The notes beneath the pieces were generated by a model. That model was given only the letters and a program-made list of their open reading frames with translations. It was not told the origin of the DNA and did no database searches. From Papillibacter cinnamivorans DSM 12816 (GTDB lineage Bacteria; Bacillota; Clostridia; Oscillospirales; Oscillospiraceae), in the NCBI RefSeq assembly GCF_900176335.1, contig NZ_FWXW01000011.1, positions 1 through 64,000 of the forward strand: DNA of 64,000 nt, read 5' to 3'. How positions within the stretch are numbered: position 1 is the stretch's first letter; each line of letters begins with the position of its first letter. A program made the translations under genes and the position numbers. Shown in pieces: positions 52,259 to 60,218 of this stretch.

Positions 52259-53605
52259 TTACTTCTTTCTCAGTTCCTTTGCCACCACTTCCGCGGCCTT
52301 GATGAGGGGATATCCCGCCGGAGAAGCCGTCAGCATGGGATGCGTGCCGATTTGGGCGACCAGAAGGTCATTGACGGTCATCTTGTTCTGAATGGCAAAT
52401 CCGATGACATTGGTCAGCTCCCCTACGCTTCTGCCCCCCATGGTTTCTCCGCCCAGGATCGCGCCGCATTTGGAGACGATCAGCTTGACCGTCTGCTTCT
52501 GGGAATACGCCATGCATCCGGGGTGGGTATCAATGCCGGTAAAGCTCCCTGTCACGATATCAAACCCTTCGTTTCTGGCCGATACTTCGTTGAGCCCCGC
52601 CACTCCGTAGGCGGTGTCGCCGACACAGGTGGAATAAATACCGATGGTTCCCCGGAAGGTGCTTACGGTGGACAGGGAATAGAGGTTTAGGCCGGCCACC
52701 CTTGCTTCAGCACACGCGGCCGAGGCGAGCATGATCCGACTGAGCTTTCCTGTGAGAAAATCCCTTTTTTCGGAACAATCGCCGATGACAAAATGGTCCT
52801 TTTTCGACGTTCTTTTATACTGATCGGCTTTGACGAATCCCAGCTCATTAACTTCAAGGCCCATCTTTTTGGCCAGATCACTGTTTGGCGCGTATCCGAG
52901 AGCCAGGATGACCGCGTCCGCTTCCATGGTCTCGCCGCCGTCCAGCTTGACTCCCGCGACCTTACCGTCGCCCAGTATTTCCCGAATGGCCATCCCCGTC
53001 TTTACCGCGACGCCTCTCGCCGTCAGCTTTTCCAGGGCCGCGGCGGCAAATTCTTCGTCAAAAGCCAGTCCCAGGATTCTAGGCATGATCTCCACAATGG
53101 TCACTTCATGGCCGTTGGACTGAAGTTCATCCGCGGTTTCCACCCCGATGAACCCGGCGCCCACAATCACGATTTTTTTCAGGTTCTTCAGTTTTTCCTT
53201 GGTGTCATCCAGGTACAACTTGTCCTTGGGAATCGTAAAGACGTTTGCAAGCTCCGTTCCTTTCAGCCAGCCGGGCACAACGGGCCTGGAGCCCGTGCCC
53301 AGAATCAGCTTGTCGTACTCAATCTCTTCTCCGTTTTTCACCTTCGCGATTTTTTTATCGGTATCCACATCTGTCACTTCGCCGAACTTGATCTCAACGC
53401 CAAGCTGATTTAGACCGGCATCGGGCAGTATGTTTTTTTCGCTGGTGCCGACGGTGGAAAAAATATAAGGGATCCCGCAGGGAATCATGACCTTTTCTTC
53501 TTTTCTCACAAGGGTGACTTTCTTATCGGGATGATTGGATTTTGCCGTCGTCGCCGCCACCAGTCCCGCGGCGCTTCCGCCGATGACCAATACGTCTGTT
53601 TTCAC
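52259..53605 (-). CDS. CoA-disulfide reductase / NADH oxidase-like flavoprotein
   Basis: 448 aa pyridine nucleotide-disulfide oxidoreductase. FAD site VLVIGGSAAGLVAA, the single redox-active Cys43 in MIPCGIPYIF (CoADR/NADH-oxidase class), NAD(P)H site KIVIVGAGFIGVETA, FAD site 2 in DHFVIGDC, and a C-terminal dimerisation domain. Such enzymes reduce CoA-disulfide, persulfide or oxygen. It lies downstream of an ArsR-family gene, with paired palindromes over its promoter (53632-53665), so it is probably repressed by that regulator. Confidence 0.88.
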   Translation of the reverse strand: MKTDVLVIGGSAAGLVAATTAKSNHPDKKVTLVRKEEKVMIPCGIPYIFSTVGTSEKNILPDAGLNQLGVEIKFGEVTDVDTDKKIAKVKNGEEIEYDKLILGTGSRPVVPGWLKGTELANVFTIPKDKLYLDDTKEKLKNLKKIVIVGAGFIGVETADELQSNGHEVTIVEIMPRILGLAFDEEFAAAALEKLTARGVAVKTGMAIREILGDGKVAGVKLDGGETMEADAVILALGYAPNSDLAKKMGLEVNELGFVKADQYKRTSKKDHFVIGDCSEKRDFLTGKLSRIMLASAACAEARVAGLNLYSLSTVSTFRGTIGIYSTCVGDTAYGVAGLNEVSARNEGFDIVTGSFTGIDTHPGCMAYSQKQTVKLIVSKCGAILGGETMGGRSVGELTNVIGFAIQNKMTVNDLLVAQIGTHPMLTASPAGYPLIKAAEVVAKELRKK

Positions 53606-53631
53606 AATAAAAGCCTCCTGAATGTAAAAAT

Positions 53632-53665
53632 TATCATGATATCATACAGTTATAATATCATGATA
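53632..53665. promoter_or_regulatory. Paired ArsR-type operators
   Basis: TATCATGATA occurs at 53632-53641 and again at 53656-53665. A minus-strand promoter TTGATT (about 53694-53689), 16 nt, TATTAT lies just upstream of both, so repression of the flavoprotein is likely. A near copy, TATCATTGATA (54017-54027), overlaps the ArsR gene's own -10. Confidence 0.65.
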
Positions 53666-53701
53666 CCATAATATCATTATTAAAAAAATAATCAAGCCCT
53701 A

Positions 53702-53986
53702 TCAGTCATTCAGAAAAATTTTCACAAGATCCTTCATTCTATCATCCGCCAGCGAGTAAAACACCTCAGAGCCGATCCGTTCCCCTTTGATGATTCCCCT
53801 GCTCTTCAGAATGGAAAGGTGCTGGGAAACATTGGACTGGGACATGCCAAGGCACTCCTGCATCTGTCCCACCGTCAGAACGGTGGTCGTCAGTTTGTTC
53901 ACCACGCACAATCTGGCAGGGTGGCTCAAAGCTCTGAAAACTCCGGAGGAGTCGATCAAATCCTGGTCGTAATGCGCCATCTGCAT
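53702..53986 (-). CDS. ArsR-family transcriptional repressor
   Basis: 94 aa winged helix: FRALSHPARLCVVNKLT (helix 2-3), the recognition helix MSQSNVSQHLSILKSRGIIKGER and the wing SEVFYSLAD. Only one cysteine (about Cys28) is present and there is no CxC metal site, so it probably senses something other than a thiolate-bound metal, perhaps persulfide or redox state, in line with the flavoprotein it precedes. Ribosome site GGAAGG is five bases from the ATG. Confidence 0.9.
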   Translation of the reverse strand: MQMAHYDQDLIDSSGVFRALSHPARLCVVNKLTTTVLTVGQMQECLGMSQSNVSQHLSILKSRGIIKGERIGSEVFYSLADDRMKDLVKIFLND

Positions 53987-54012
53987 CCAATCCTTCCCAA
54001 TCCGTTTTTACG

Positions 54013-54041
54013 ATTATATCATTGATACAGCTAACTTTCAA
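54013..54041 (-). promoter_or_regulatory. Promoter of the ArsR gene with overlapping operator
   Basis: Minus strand TTGAAA (54041-54036), 17-nt spacer, TATAAT (54018-54013). The operator variant at 54017-54027 covers the edge of the -10. Confidence 0.6.
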
Positions 54042-54157
54042 CAAAAACTGAATCCAGTCCTTCAAACGGCTCCGGTGTCACGGCCTTTCATATGCCTTCT
54101 TTTCAAAGACGCAGGCGGGTCCGGATCCGCAGTTAAAATTCACGCAGCTACCGCTCT

Positions 54158-54185
54158 TCACAAATCCTGAAAGTATGGTAGAATA
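54158..54185 (+). promoter_or_regulatory. Promoter of the CbiT-like gene
   Basis: TTCACA (54158-54163), 16-nt spacer, TAGAAT (54180-54185) with an extended TGG. Confidence 0.5.
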
Positions 54186-54208
54186 CTGTATAATAAGGGG
54201 GGCTATTT

Positions 54209-55120
54209 GTGGAACAGAGCATATTTACCAACGAAGTCATCCTGTCCTGGCTTCAGTATTTTTCAAAAAACCTAGATATCCAGCTGTCGAAAATCAAGCT
54301 CCTGGACATCACCGGAGAAAACAAAAACCTGATCCCCGCCGTTATGAGCAGCCGGGCAGTGCTGGTATTCACAGACGCGGGACACCCGGATATTTTTTAC
54401 GACATGTGGAACGCGGAGCTGGGCGACTGCGACATCTGGTACAACGAGGGCTCGAGCCCCACGGGGGAAATCAAGCACAACAAGCTCTCCTATATGATTA
54501 ACCGCGGGATCAACGCCTCGGCCGCCATGCTGATCCTAAATCCCAACGCCGCCGCCAATTACCAGATCGGCATGGAAAACAGCCGTTTCTCCTGCGGTTC
54601 GGTGCACTATGTGTGCCGGGAGGTCCGCGCCGTTATCATGAGCAAGCTGAATCTGGGAGACCGGGACAACATCTGCGTCATATCCGGGGAGAGCATCGCC
54701 GTGGAGGCAGCCATGATCGCCTCCGGGGGAAGCGTCGTCGCCGTGGAGTACGACAGCCGGGATTACAGCACCATGAAGGCAAACGCAGAAAAATTCGGCC
54801 TCAACAACGTAAGCGTCGTACAATCCCTGGAGGATGACGCGCTGAAGAGTCTTCCGGCGCCGGACATCGCCTTTATTGTGGCTTCCCCCAGGCTCGGTTG
54901 GGAAATAAAACGCCTTCTGGCCATGAATCCCTCTATGCGGTTTGTAATCTACACACTGGACTTTGAAATTCTCTCCTCCCTTTCCGCCTTTTTCCTGGAA
55001 AACGGTCTGGAGCGCACCGAAACGATCCATATCGCCGTTTCCCGGGTCAACAGCAAGAACATGCTGGAACCCTTCCCCGCCCCCTGGCTCATCTCCGGGA
55101 GGGGCGCAGCCGCGAAATAA
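54209..55120 (+). CDS. Degenerate CbiE/CbiT (precorrin methyltransferase)-like protein
   Basis: 303 aa from a GTG with AAGGGGGG about seven bases upstream. Residues about 130-240 follow the CbiT pattern: VCREVRAVIMSKLNLGDRDNICVI (CbiT: ITKREVRA...LSKL), EAAMIASGGSVVAVEYD, KANAEKFGLNNVSVVQ and LPAPDIAFIVASPRLG. The glycine-rich SAM loop (DIGAGTGSVSIEAA in CbiT) is replaced by ISGESIAVEAA, so SAM binding or catalysis may be lost. The N-terminal half is reminiscent of CbiE but divergent. No other cobalamin gene is nearby. Function unknown. Confidence 0.65.
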   Translation: MEQSIFTNEVILSWLQYFSKNLDIQLSKIKLLDITGENKNLIPAVMSSRAVLVFTDAGHPDIFYDMWNAELGDCDIWYNEGSSPTGEIKHNKLSYMINRGINASAAMLILNPNAAANYQIGMENSRFSCGSVHYVCREVRAVIMSKLNLGDRDNICVISGESIAVEAAMIASGGSVVAVEYDSRDYSTMKANAEKFGLNNVSVVQSLEDDALKSLPAPDIAFIVASPRLGWEIKRLLAMNPSMRFVIYTLDFEILSSLSAFFLENGLERTETIHIAVSRVNSKNMLEPFPAPWLISGRGAAAK

Positions 55121-55183
55121 AACTCCGGGTCCGGCGTTTTGCCTTATCTTGCATACATTGCAGCTATTTCTTTTGAATACAGA

Positions 55184-55220
55184 AAGAAGGACAGGGCCTC
55201 CCTGTCCTTCTTATTATTTT
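55184..55220. terminator. Bidirectional terminator
   Basis: AAGAAGGACAGGG (55184-55196) pairs with CCCTGTCCTTCTT (55200-55212), followed by ATTATTTT. It serves the CbiT-like gene and the convergent small gene. Confidence 0.88.
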
Positions 55221-55401
55221 ACCTTTTTTTTCCATCCGTGGGAATGGCGCCGTGTCTGGATTCGAATTCCTCAATTCGCTTTTTAACAAGCTGTTCGAGT
55301 TCTTTGTTTTTTGACCTGCCCTCGAATTCAGCAATGTATCTCAACTTATCCAGCAGTATTGGGCTGACACGGAACGTGTATCTGGCCAAAGATTCTTCCA
55401 T
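55219..55401 (-). CDS. Ribbon-helix-helix (Arc-like) DNA-binding protein
   Basis: 60 aa. RYTFRVSPILLDKLRYIAEFEGRSKNKELEQLVKKRIEEFE fits the Arc/MetJ fold: one beta strand, helix A, the GRSxNKE turn and helix B. AAAGGAGG precedes the ATG. Such proteins are autoregulators or plasmid/phage-type regulators; no toxin or phage neighbour is visible. Confidence 0.8.
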   Translation of the reverse strand: MEESLARYTFRVSPILLDKLRYIAEFEGRSKNKELEQLVKKRIEEFESRHGAIPTDGKKR

Positions 55402-55509
55402 CCTACCGCGCCTCCTTTTGATGAAGTATTGACTTTATTTTAACGTCGCATTTTAATAATATGTAGAAACGACGCAAGAATGACGCAATATTCATAAGAG
55501 GGCGGTCGG

Positions 55510-55629
55510 ATGGCGGACTATCGGAGGCTTTATACCCTTCTTTTCAATAAGAAAACGGAGGCAATCAGGGCACCGGACACGAGAGAATACATTCTCGCCA
55601 CAACCCTGCTAATCCAGGCCCGGCAGTAG
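55510..55629 (+). CDS. Small conserved-looking ORF
   Basis: 39 codons opening MADYRRLYTLLFNKKTEAIR, with GAGGG seven bases before the ATG. The opening resembles a group of small clostridial proteins beginning MxxYKKMYxxLFNxxTDAI. No membrane segment. It is too short to be sure it is expressed. Confidence 0.4.
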   Translation: MADYRRLYTLLFNKKTEAIRAPDTREYILATTLLIQARQ

Positions 55630-55736
55630 GCGGAAGAGTTATACGTAAGCGCCGGGGAATGATTGTCCATCCACGGCTTCCTGTTCCTTTTCATATTCTT
55701 TTTAACCGCAGCACGGAATCTGATACTATTATCCAC

Positions 55737-55870
55737 GAAAAAGCAGACATCTTTGCGGTTCATTTCCCGCTCTGCAGCGTTTTTATCGTCGGCGGGCGTC
55801 AGCCCGTACTCCTACTCGGCCTTGCAGGAGAATAATTCCCCCGCAAATCTTGTCTATCCTTTATTGGGAA
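55737..55870. repeat. Dispersed repeat with conserved hairpin, copy 1
   Basis: About 134 bp matching 59353-59488 at about 78-80% by eye, same orientation. The core GCGGGC-GTCA-GCCC hairpin (55792-55806) and CTCGGCCTTGCA are identical. It fills most of the gap between the small ORF and the alpha/beta hydrolase; otherwise 55402-55952 shows nothing. Confidence 0.7.
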
Positions 55871-55952
55871 AATCGTATGAGAGATGTAAAGCCCGCGGCC
55901 GCTTGCCTTTTGAAGCGTCCGCGGGCCTATTCCGTTTTTATCCCGTTTAGGG

Positions 55953-56870
55953 TCAGGCGAAAAATTCTTTGATGAGGCGGATGAGGTTCTCCATTTTCTC
56001 CGCCGCCATGGAAAAGTGGGTGCTGTCATCGGAGTAGGTAAGCGTCGCGCCGGGAATGTTTTTATACATGTATTCCGCCGTACCCTGGTCGTAAATAGAG
56101 CCGGGCCGAGCGTAAAGAAGCGCTACGGGCACTGTAATTTTGGGCAGCACGTCCCGGAAATCATTGTCTCCCATTCCCCTCCAGTAAGCCTTGTTGACGG
56201 CCCACATTGTTCTGGGCACCGTAATCAGGCCGTCCACGGTAAAGCCCGGAATACCGCTCATTTTGACCACCTGCTCCAGAATCGCCCTGTGCTGCGGGGT
56301 GAATACATAGTCCCGGTGTTCCTGCGCGGTGTGGGGCAGCAGCACCTGAGTCATAAAATAGCGGTTAAATCGGGAATACTCCTCCTCCATAGAGCGCAGG
56401 TCCTTTTCATACTGCTCCTTCGTGTAATGTCCCTGGTAAAGGCCGTGGTTCCAGGTCCCGTCGTTTATCAGCTTCGGCGTCATATCCACGATAATCGCTC
56501 TTTCCAAATGGGTACAGCCATATTGCCTCACGTAGGCAAACAGTACCGTCGCCCCCATGGAATATCCGATATAGTTGACGTTTTCCAGGCCCAGGTGCTC
56601 CAGGAGTTCCTTTGCATCTCTGGCCGAAATATGGGGACCAAGTGTCCCCGAGGCGCAGGTTCCCGGGCTGATGCCGCTCAGTCCAGCATAGCCCCTTTGG
56701 GTAAAGGAAATACACCGGAATTTATCCTTGATGCGCTCAAACATAGGAATTTGCATCTCCGCGCTGCCGGAAAATCCATGGGCAAAAAGCATAGGCTTCC
56801 CCGCTCCCACATCCACATACTCGATATCGGCTCCATCGGATGCTTTGAAATAATGAAAATACTCTTTCAC
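55953..56870 (-). CDS. Alpha/beta-fold hydrolase
   Basis: 305 aa. Oxyanion-hole motif FAHGFSGSAEM, nucleophile elbow GYSMGATVLF (Ser), an acid in the LLYARPGSIYDQG region and the catalytic His in DDSTHFSMAA give a full Ser-Asp-His set. No signal peptide. The N-terminus DGADIEYVDVGAGKPMLF is typical of esterase/haloperoxidase relatives. Substrate unknown. Followed downstream by a dispersed repeat. Confidence 0.88.
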   Translation of the reverse strand: MKEYFHYFKASDGADIEYVDVGAGKPMLFAHGFSGSAEMQIPMFERIKDKFRCISFTQRGYAGLSGISPGTCASGTLGPHISARDAKELLEHLGLENVNYIGYSMGATVLFAYVRQYGCTHLERAIIVDMTPKLINDGTWNHGLYQGHYTKEQYEKDLRSMEEEYSRFNRYFMTQVLLPHTAQEHRDYVFTPQHRAILEQVVKMSGIPGFTVDGLITVPRTMWAVNKAYWRGMGDNDFRDVLPKITVPVALLYARPGSIYDQGTAEYMYKNIPGATLTYSDDSTHFSMAAEKMENLIRLIKEFFA

Positions 56871-57134
56871 AGCCTTTCCTCCCTTTACGGATTCCCCTCA
56901 AAACGGAGCGTTCTCACTTTCCGTCTGCAGGGTATATTTTCCTGTAAATTAATTACATTCATTATACTATCACGGCAGCATCCCCAAGTCAAAAAAGAAA
57001 TAGCCGTTCGACCCGTATGGAGTACATCAGCGATTATACAAAGTTAAAGAGTCTCCCTTAATCATTCCCGTGAAAACCAGGGTTCTAGAAAAACCGAGCC
57101 CTACGATTTATCATCGCAGGTCTATTTTCACATT

Positions 57135-58583
57135 TCAAGTCCGCTGAAACTGAAACCGGAACGTCGTGCCCTCGCCGGCCCTGCTGCTGACGGACAGCTG
57201 GATGCCGTGCCTGTCCGCAATCTGCCTGGCGATGGCGAGGCCGAGCCCGGACCCGTTCTTGTTTTCCTCCGACTTCGTTTTATAAAACCGCTCGAAAATA
57301 TAGGGCAAATCCTCTTCGGAAATCCCGGTTCCTTTGTCGCTGACGGATACCGTGCCGTCTTTCAGCAAGACAAGGATCTCGCCGCCGTCGGGCGAAAATT
57401 TCACTGCGTTGTCCAGTACGATCAGGAACATCTGGCGAAGCCGCCCGTAATCCCCGGAAAACAGGAAAGACGGAACATCATAATCCTGAAGGATCTCGAC
57501 GCGCTTCTCCTTCGCCAGATGCCGGGCGCTTCGGACCGCGTCGTTCAAAATATCACAGAGGTTCAGCTCACGCAGTTCCATTTTAAAATCGGCGTTCTGG
57601 AGCTTGGACAGGTCCAGCAGATCGTTTACCAGCCGCTGCAGGGAAAGGCTCTCCCGGAGCATCTGCCGGTAATACTCCTTCACCTGTTCCGGCTCGGTCA
57701 CCACCTGGTCGCACAGAGCCTCCAGCGAACCGCGCAGTACGGTGACCGGGGTCTTCAGCTCATGGGATATGTTGGCGACAAAATCGCGGCGGAGCTTGTC
57801 CAGCTTTTCGCCCTCCCGCCTGGCGTCCTCCAACTTTTCGCTGAGGCTGTCGATGGCCTCCGCCAGCCGGCCGATCTCGTCTTTCTGCCGGACGCCGGTC
57901 TTTGCCGTGTAATCCCCCTGAGCCAGAAGCTGGGCGGAAGTCTCCATTTTTTCCAAGGGCTTTGTAAACGTCAGGGCAAGCAGAACGGATAAAATTACCG
58001 ACAGGGCCAGCGCTGCCGCCGTGCTTACGGCCAGAATACCGATCCCCTGCGTCACCGCCCGATCCATCCCCTCCACGGGGGAATGGAGCAGCACGGCTCC
58101 GACAATCTGCCCTTCCACTTCGATGGGAGTCCCCACCGTCAAAGTGGGGGCGTCCAGCAGGCCGCTGAAGCCCTCGCTGAAGGTGGTGTTTCCCCGGAAG
58201 ACCTCCTGTACCACCTGGTCTGCGTCTTCCGGAAGGTCGGCATAATTATAGGTTTTCCCGGACATCTGCGTATTAGTGATGAGGTTCAGATCCTCGTCCA
58301 CAATCCAGACATCCGTCATGGCGATGTCGTCAATCAGGCGCAGATAGGCCCCCAGCCCGCCCGCGCCGCTTCCCGCCATCCCTCTTCCGCCGGAGTTATC
58401 AGCACCCATATATTCGGACAGAGCGCCCGCAATGGAAACGGCGCGCTTTTCCAGGTCGCTTTTATAACTGTCTATCGTCTGTGTCCTGAACAGAGCGATA
58501 AAAACCACGCCCACGGCCACGGCGAACAGGAGAAGCGCCGCTGTAAAATACAGCGTCAGTTTCCGGGTTATCCTACTTTTCAT
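57135..58583 (-). CDS. Sensor histidine kinase
   Basis: 482 aa: TM1 (about 10-32), outside sensor domain (about 35-175, with a Gly-rich loop GGRGMAGSGAGG), TM2 (about 180-205), HAMP (about 206-260), HisKA with His274 (NISHELKTPVT), ATPase domain with VLDNAVKFSPDGG, VSDKGTGISEEDL and NGSGLGLAIARQI. Start overlaps the regulator gene by 11 bp. The HisKA sequence resembles PhoR/BaeS-type kinases; the stimulus is unknown. Confidence 0.94.
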   Translation of the reverse strand: MKSRITRKLTLYFTAALLLFAVAVGVVFIALFRTQTIDSYKSDLEKRAVSIAGALSEYMGADNSGGRGMAGSGAGGLGAYLRLIDDIAMTDVWIVDEDLNLITNTQMSGKTYNYADLPEDADQVVQEVFRGNTTFSEGFSGLLDAPTLTVGTPIEVEGQIVGAVLLHSPVEGMDRAVTQGIGILAVSTAAALALSVILSVLLALTFTKPLEKMETSAQLLAQGDYTAKTGVRQKDEIGRLAEAIDSLSEKLEDARREGEKLDKLRRDFVANISHELKTPVTVLRGSLEALCDQVVTEPEQVKEYYRQMLRESLSLQRLVNDLLDLSKLQNADFKMELRELNLCDILNDAVRSARHLAKEKRVEILQDYDVPSFLFSGDYGRLRQMFLIVLDNAVKFSPDGGEILVLLKDGTVSVSDKGTGISEEDLPYIFERFYKTKSEENKNGSGLGLAIARQIADRHGIQLSVSSRAGEGTTFRFQFQRT

Positions 58584-59265
58584 CCTTCACCTCGAATTTG
58601 TATCCGACGCCCCAGATGGTCTTGATTTCCCAGATGTCATGAGGAAACTCGTCCAGCTTTGCGCGCAGCCGCTTGATATGGGAGTCCACCGTGCGGGTAT
58701 CTCCGAAATATTCATACCCCCACAGGCTGTTGAGAAGATTGTCTCTGGAGAACACCTTGTTCTGGTTTGTGGCCAGGGTCCATAGAATTTCGGTCTCCTT
58801 TTTCGTGAGCAGGACCTTCTCCCCGTTTATGGTCACCGTATATTCGTCCAGGTCCACCGTCAGATTCCCGTAAGAAAATACCTGCCCCTTTTTCGCGTCT
58901 TCCCTGGCGATCCGGCGGAGCACCGCCCGGATTCTGGCCATGACCTCGCCGGGGGAAAAGGGCTTCACGATGTAGTCGTCGGCTCCGATATCCAGCCCCA
59001 TGATCCGCTCAAAGTCCTCTCCCCTTGCCGTTACCATTATGACCGGCGTGTCCGAGGTTTTCCGGATCTCCCGGCATACTTCGAAACCGTCCATCCTGGG
59101 CATCATCACGTCCAACAGCACCACGTCCGGATGGACCCGGTGAAACAGCTCCAGCGCCTCCTGTCCGTCGAAGGCAACATAGGGCGTGTGTCCTTCTTTT
59201 TTCGCGTATTCTTCCAAAATGGAACTGATCTGCCTGTTGTCGTCGGCTATCAGGACCGTAGCCAT
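58573..59265 (-). CDS. OmpR/PhoB-family response regulator
   Basis: 230 aa: receiver with Asp52 (LLDVMMP), Thr/Ala switch region MVTARGEDFE and Lys in VKPFSPGE, then winged helix (about 130-228; TVDSHIKRLRAKLDEFP, TIWGVGYKFE). ATG 59265 has AAGGGG about seven bases upstream. Transcribed with the kinase from an extended -10 promoter (TGG-TATAAT at 59290-59285). Two small secreted-protein genes lie divergently and may be targets. Confidence 0.94.
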   Translation of the reverse strand: MATVLIADDNRQISSILEEYAKKEGHTPYVAFDGQEALELFHRVHPDVVLLDVMMPRMDGFEVCREIRKTSDTPVIMVTARGEDFERIMGLDIGADDYIVKPFSPGEVMARIRAVLRRIAREDAKKGQVFSYGNLTVDLDEYTVTINGEKVLLTKKETEILWTLATNQNKVFSRDNLLNSLWGYEYFGDTRTVDSHIKRLRAKLDEFPHDIWEIKTIWGVGYKFEVKDEK

Positions 59266-59284
59266 ATCATCACCCCTTACTTAT

Positions 59285-59290
59285 ATTATA
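59285..59290 (-). promoter_or_regulatory. Extended -10 promoter of the two-component operon
   Basis: Minus strand TGG followed by TATAAT (59290-59285), 20 nt before the response-regulator ATG; no good -35. Confidence 0.55.
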
Positions 59291-59352
59291 CCATGGGGAA
59301 AATCCGGATGCGTGGCAAAAGTATGTTTTTTACCCTTATACTGTACTTCCAC

Positions 59353-59488
59353 TAAAAGAGCAAACATCTTTGCGGTCAATTTTCCACCCTGCCGCGTTCT
59401 CGTCGTCGGCGGGCGTCAGCCCGCTCTCCTCCTCGGCCTTGCAAGACATAAAATTTCCTCGCAAATCTTATTTGCTTTTTAATGGAAG
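59353..59488. repeat. Dispersed repeat with conserved hairpin, copy 2
   Basis: Matches 55737-55870. Hairpin GCGGGC-GTCA-GCCCGC at 59409-59424. On the minus strand this copy is open for about 37 codons from ATG 59449, but copy 1 has an in-frame TAG, so coding is unlikely. Confidence 0.7.
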
Positions 59489-59609
59489 AACAGTATTAAA
59501 CAGCACGAAATCGTTTCCGTTAAGACACACTTTCAACACAGCCGTCCGGCATACTGAAGCCATAGTCAAGGCGAAACAACCACAAATAACCGAAACGGAT
59601 GTGAATAAA

Positions 59610-60176
59610 ATGAAATCTGTCAAGAAACTCACCGCGGTCTTCCTCGCGGCCCTCACAATAGGAGCGGTGTCCATCCCCGCGCTGGCGGCCGACGGCAGCT
59701 TCGGGTCGGCGGCGGTAACGGAAGACGAAACCTACACTCTGCCGGAGATGCTCACTTACGCGATTGAAGACGAATATCTGGCTCTTGCCGAATACGAGAC
59801 AATCACCGACGCATACGGTACCCAAAATCCGTTTACAAACATCATCAAAGCCGAAAAGACCCATATATCCGAACTGGAACCTCTGTTTGAAGAATATGGC
59901 GTAGTCCTGCCGGAGAATACGGCGGAGAAATACACGGCGGTTCCCGGCTCCCTGCTGGATGCCTACAAGGCCAGCGTGGAAGCGGAAATCAGCAATATCA
60001 GCATGTATGAGGCGTTTCTGAAGCAGGATCTGCCGGATGATGTCCGGGCGGTATTTACCGCGCTGAAAAACGCATCCGAAAACCATCTGGCAGCCTTTGA
60101 GAAAAACGCCGACCGTTTGGAAAGCGGTACCGCCGCCGGAAATCAGGGGCGATATTTCAGAGGCGCAAGCCGGTAA
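59610..60176 (+). CDS. Secreted DUF2202 ferritin-like protein
   Basis: 188 aa from ATG 59610. Signal peptide (about 1-25, cleaved after ALA). LTYAIEDEYLALAEYETITDAYGTQNPFTNIIKAEKTHISELEPLFEEYGV is the first helical pair of DUF2202, a ferritin-like four-helix bundle, with Glu/His residues placed as a possible di-metal site (ExxY...E..H); AYKASVEAEISNISMYEAFL and NHLAAFEKN supply the second pair. Possible role in metal or redox handling outside the cell. It is divergent from a two-component system and 42 bp before a second small secreted protein. Confidence 0.85.
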   Translation: MKSVKKLTAVFLAALTIGAVSIPALAADGSFGSAAVTEDETYTLPEMLTYAIEDEYLALAEYETITDAYGTQNPFTNIIKAEKTHISELEPLFEEYGVVLPENTAEKYTAVPGSLLDAYKASVEAEISNISMYEAFLKQDLPDDVRAVFTALKNASENHLAAFEKNADRLESGTAAGNQGRYFRGASR

Positions 60177-60218
60177 AACCATTTATAAACTGATTTAAAA
60201 AGGAGAATAATTTAAAAA

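Noticed and set aside
55530-55763. 77-codon minus-strand ORF
   Set aside because: Its start lies inside the dispersed repeat and the other repeat copy does not keep the frame.
59370-59609. 80-residue extension of the DUF2202 protein
   Set aside because: It translates the dispersed repeat; the signal peptide begins at 59610.
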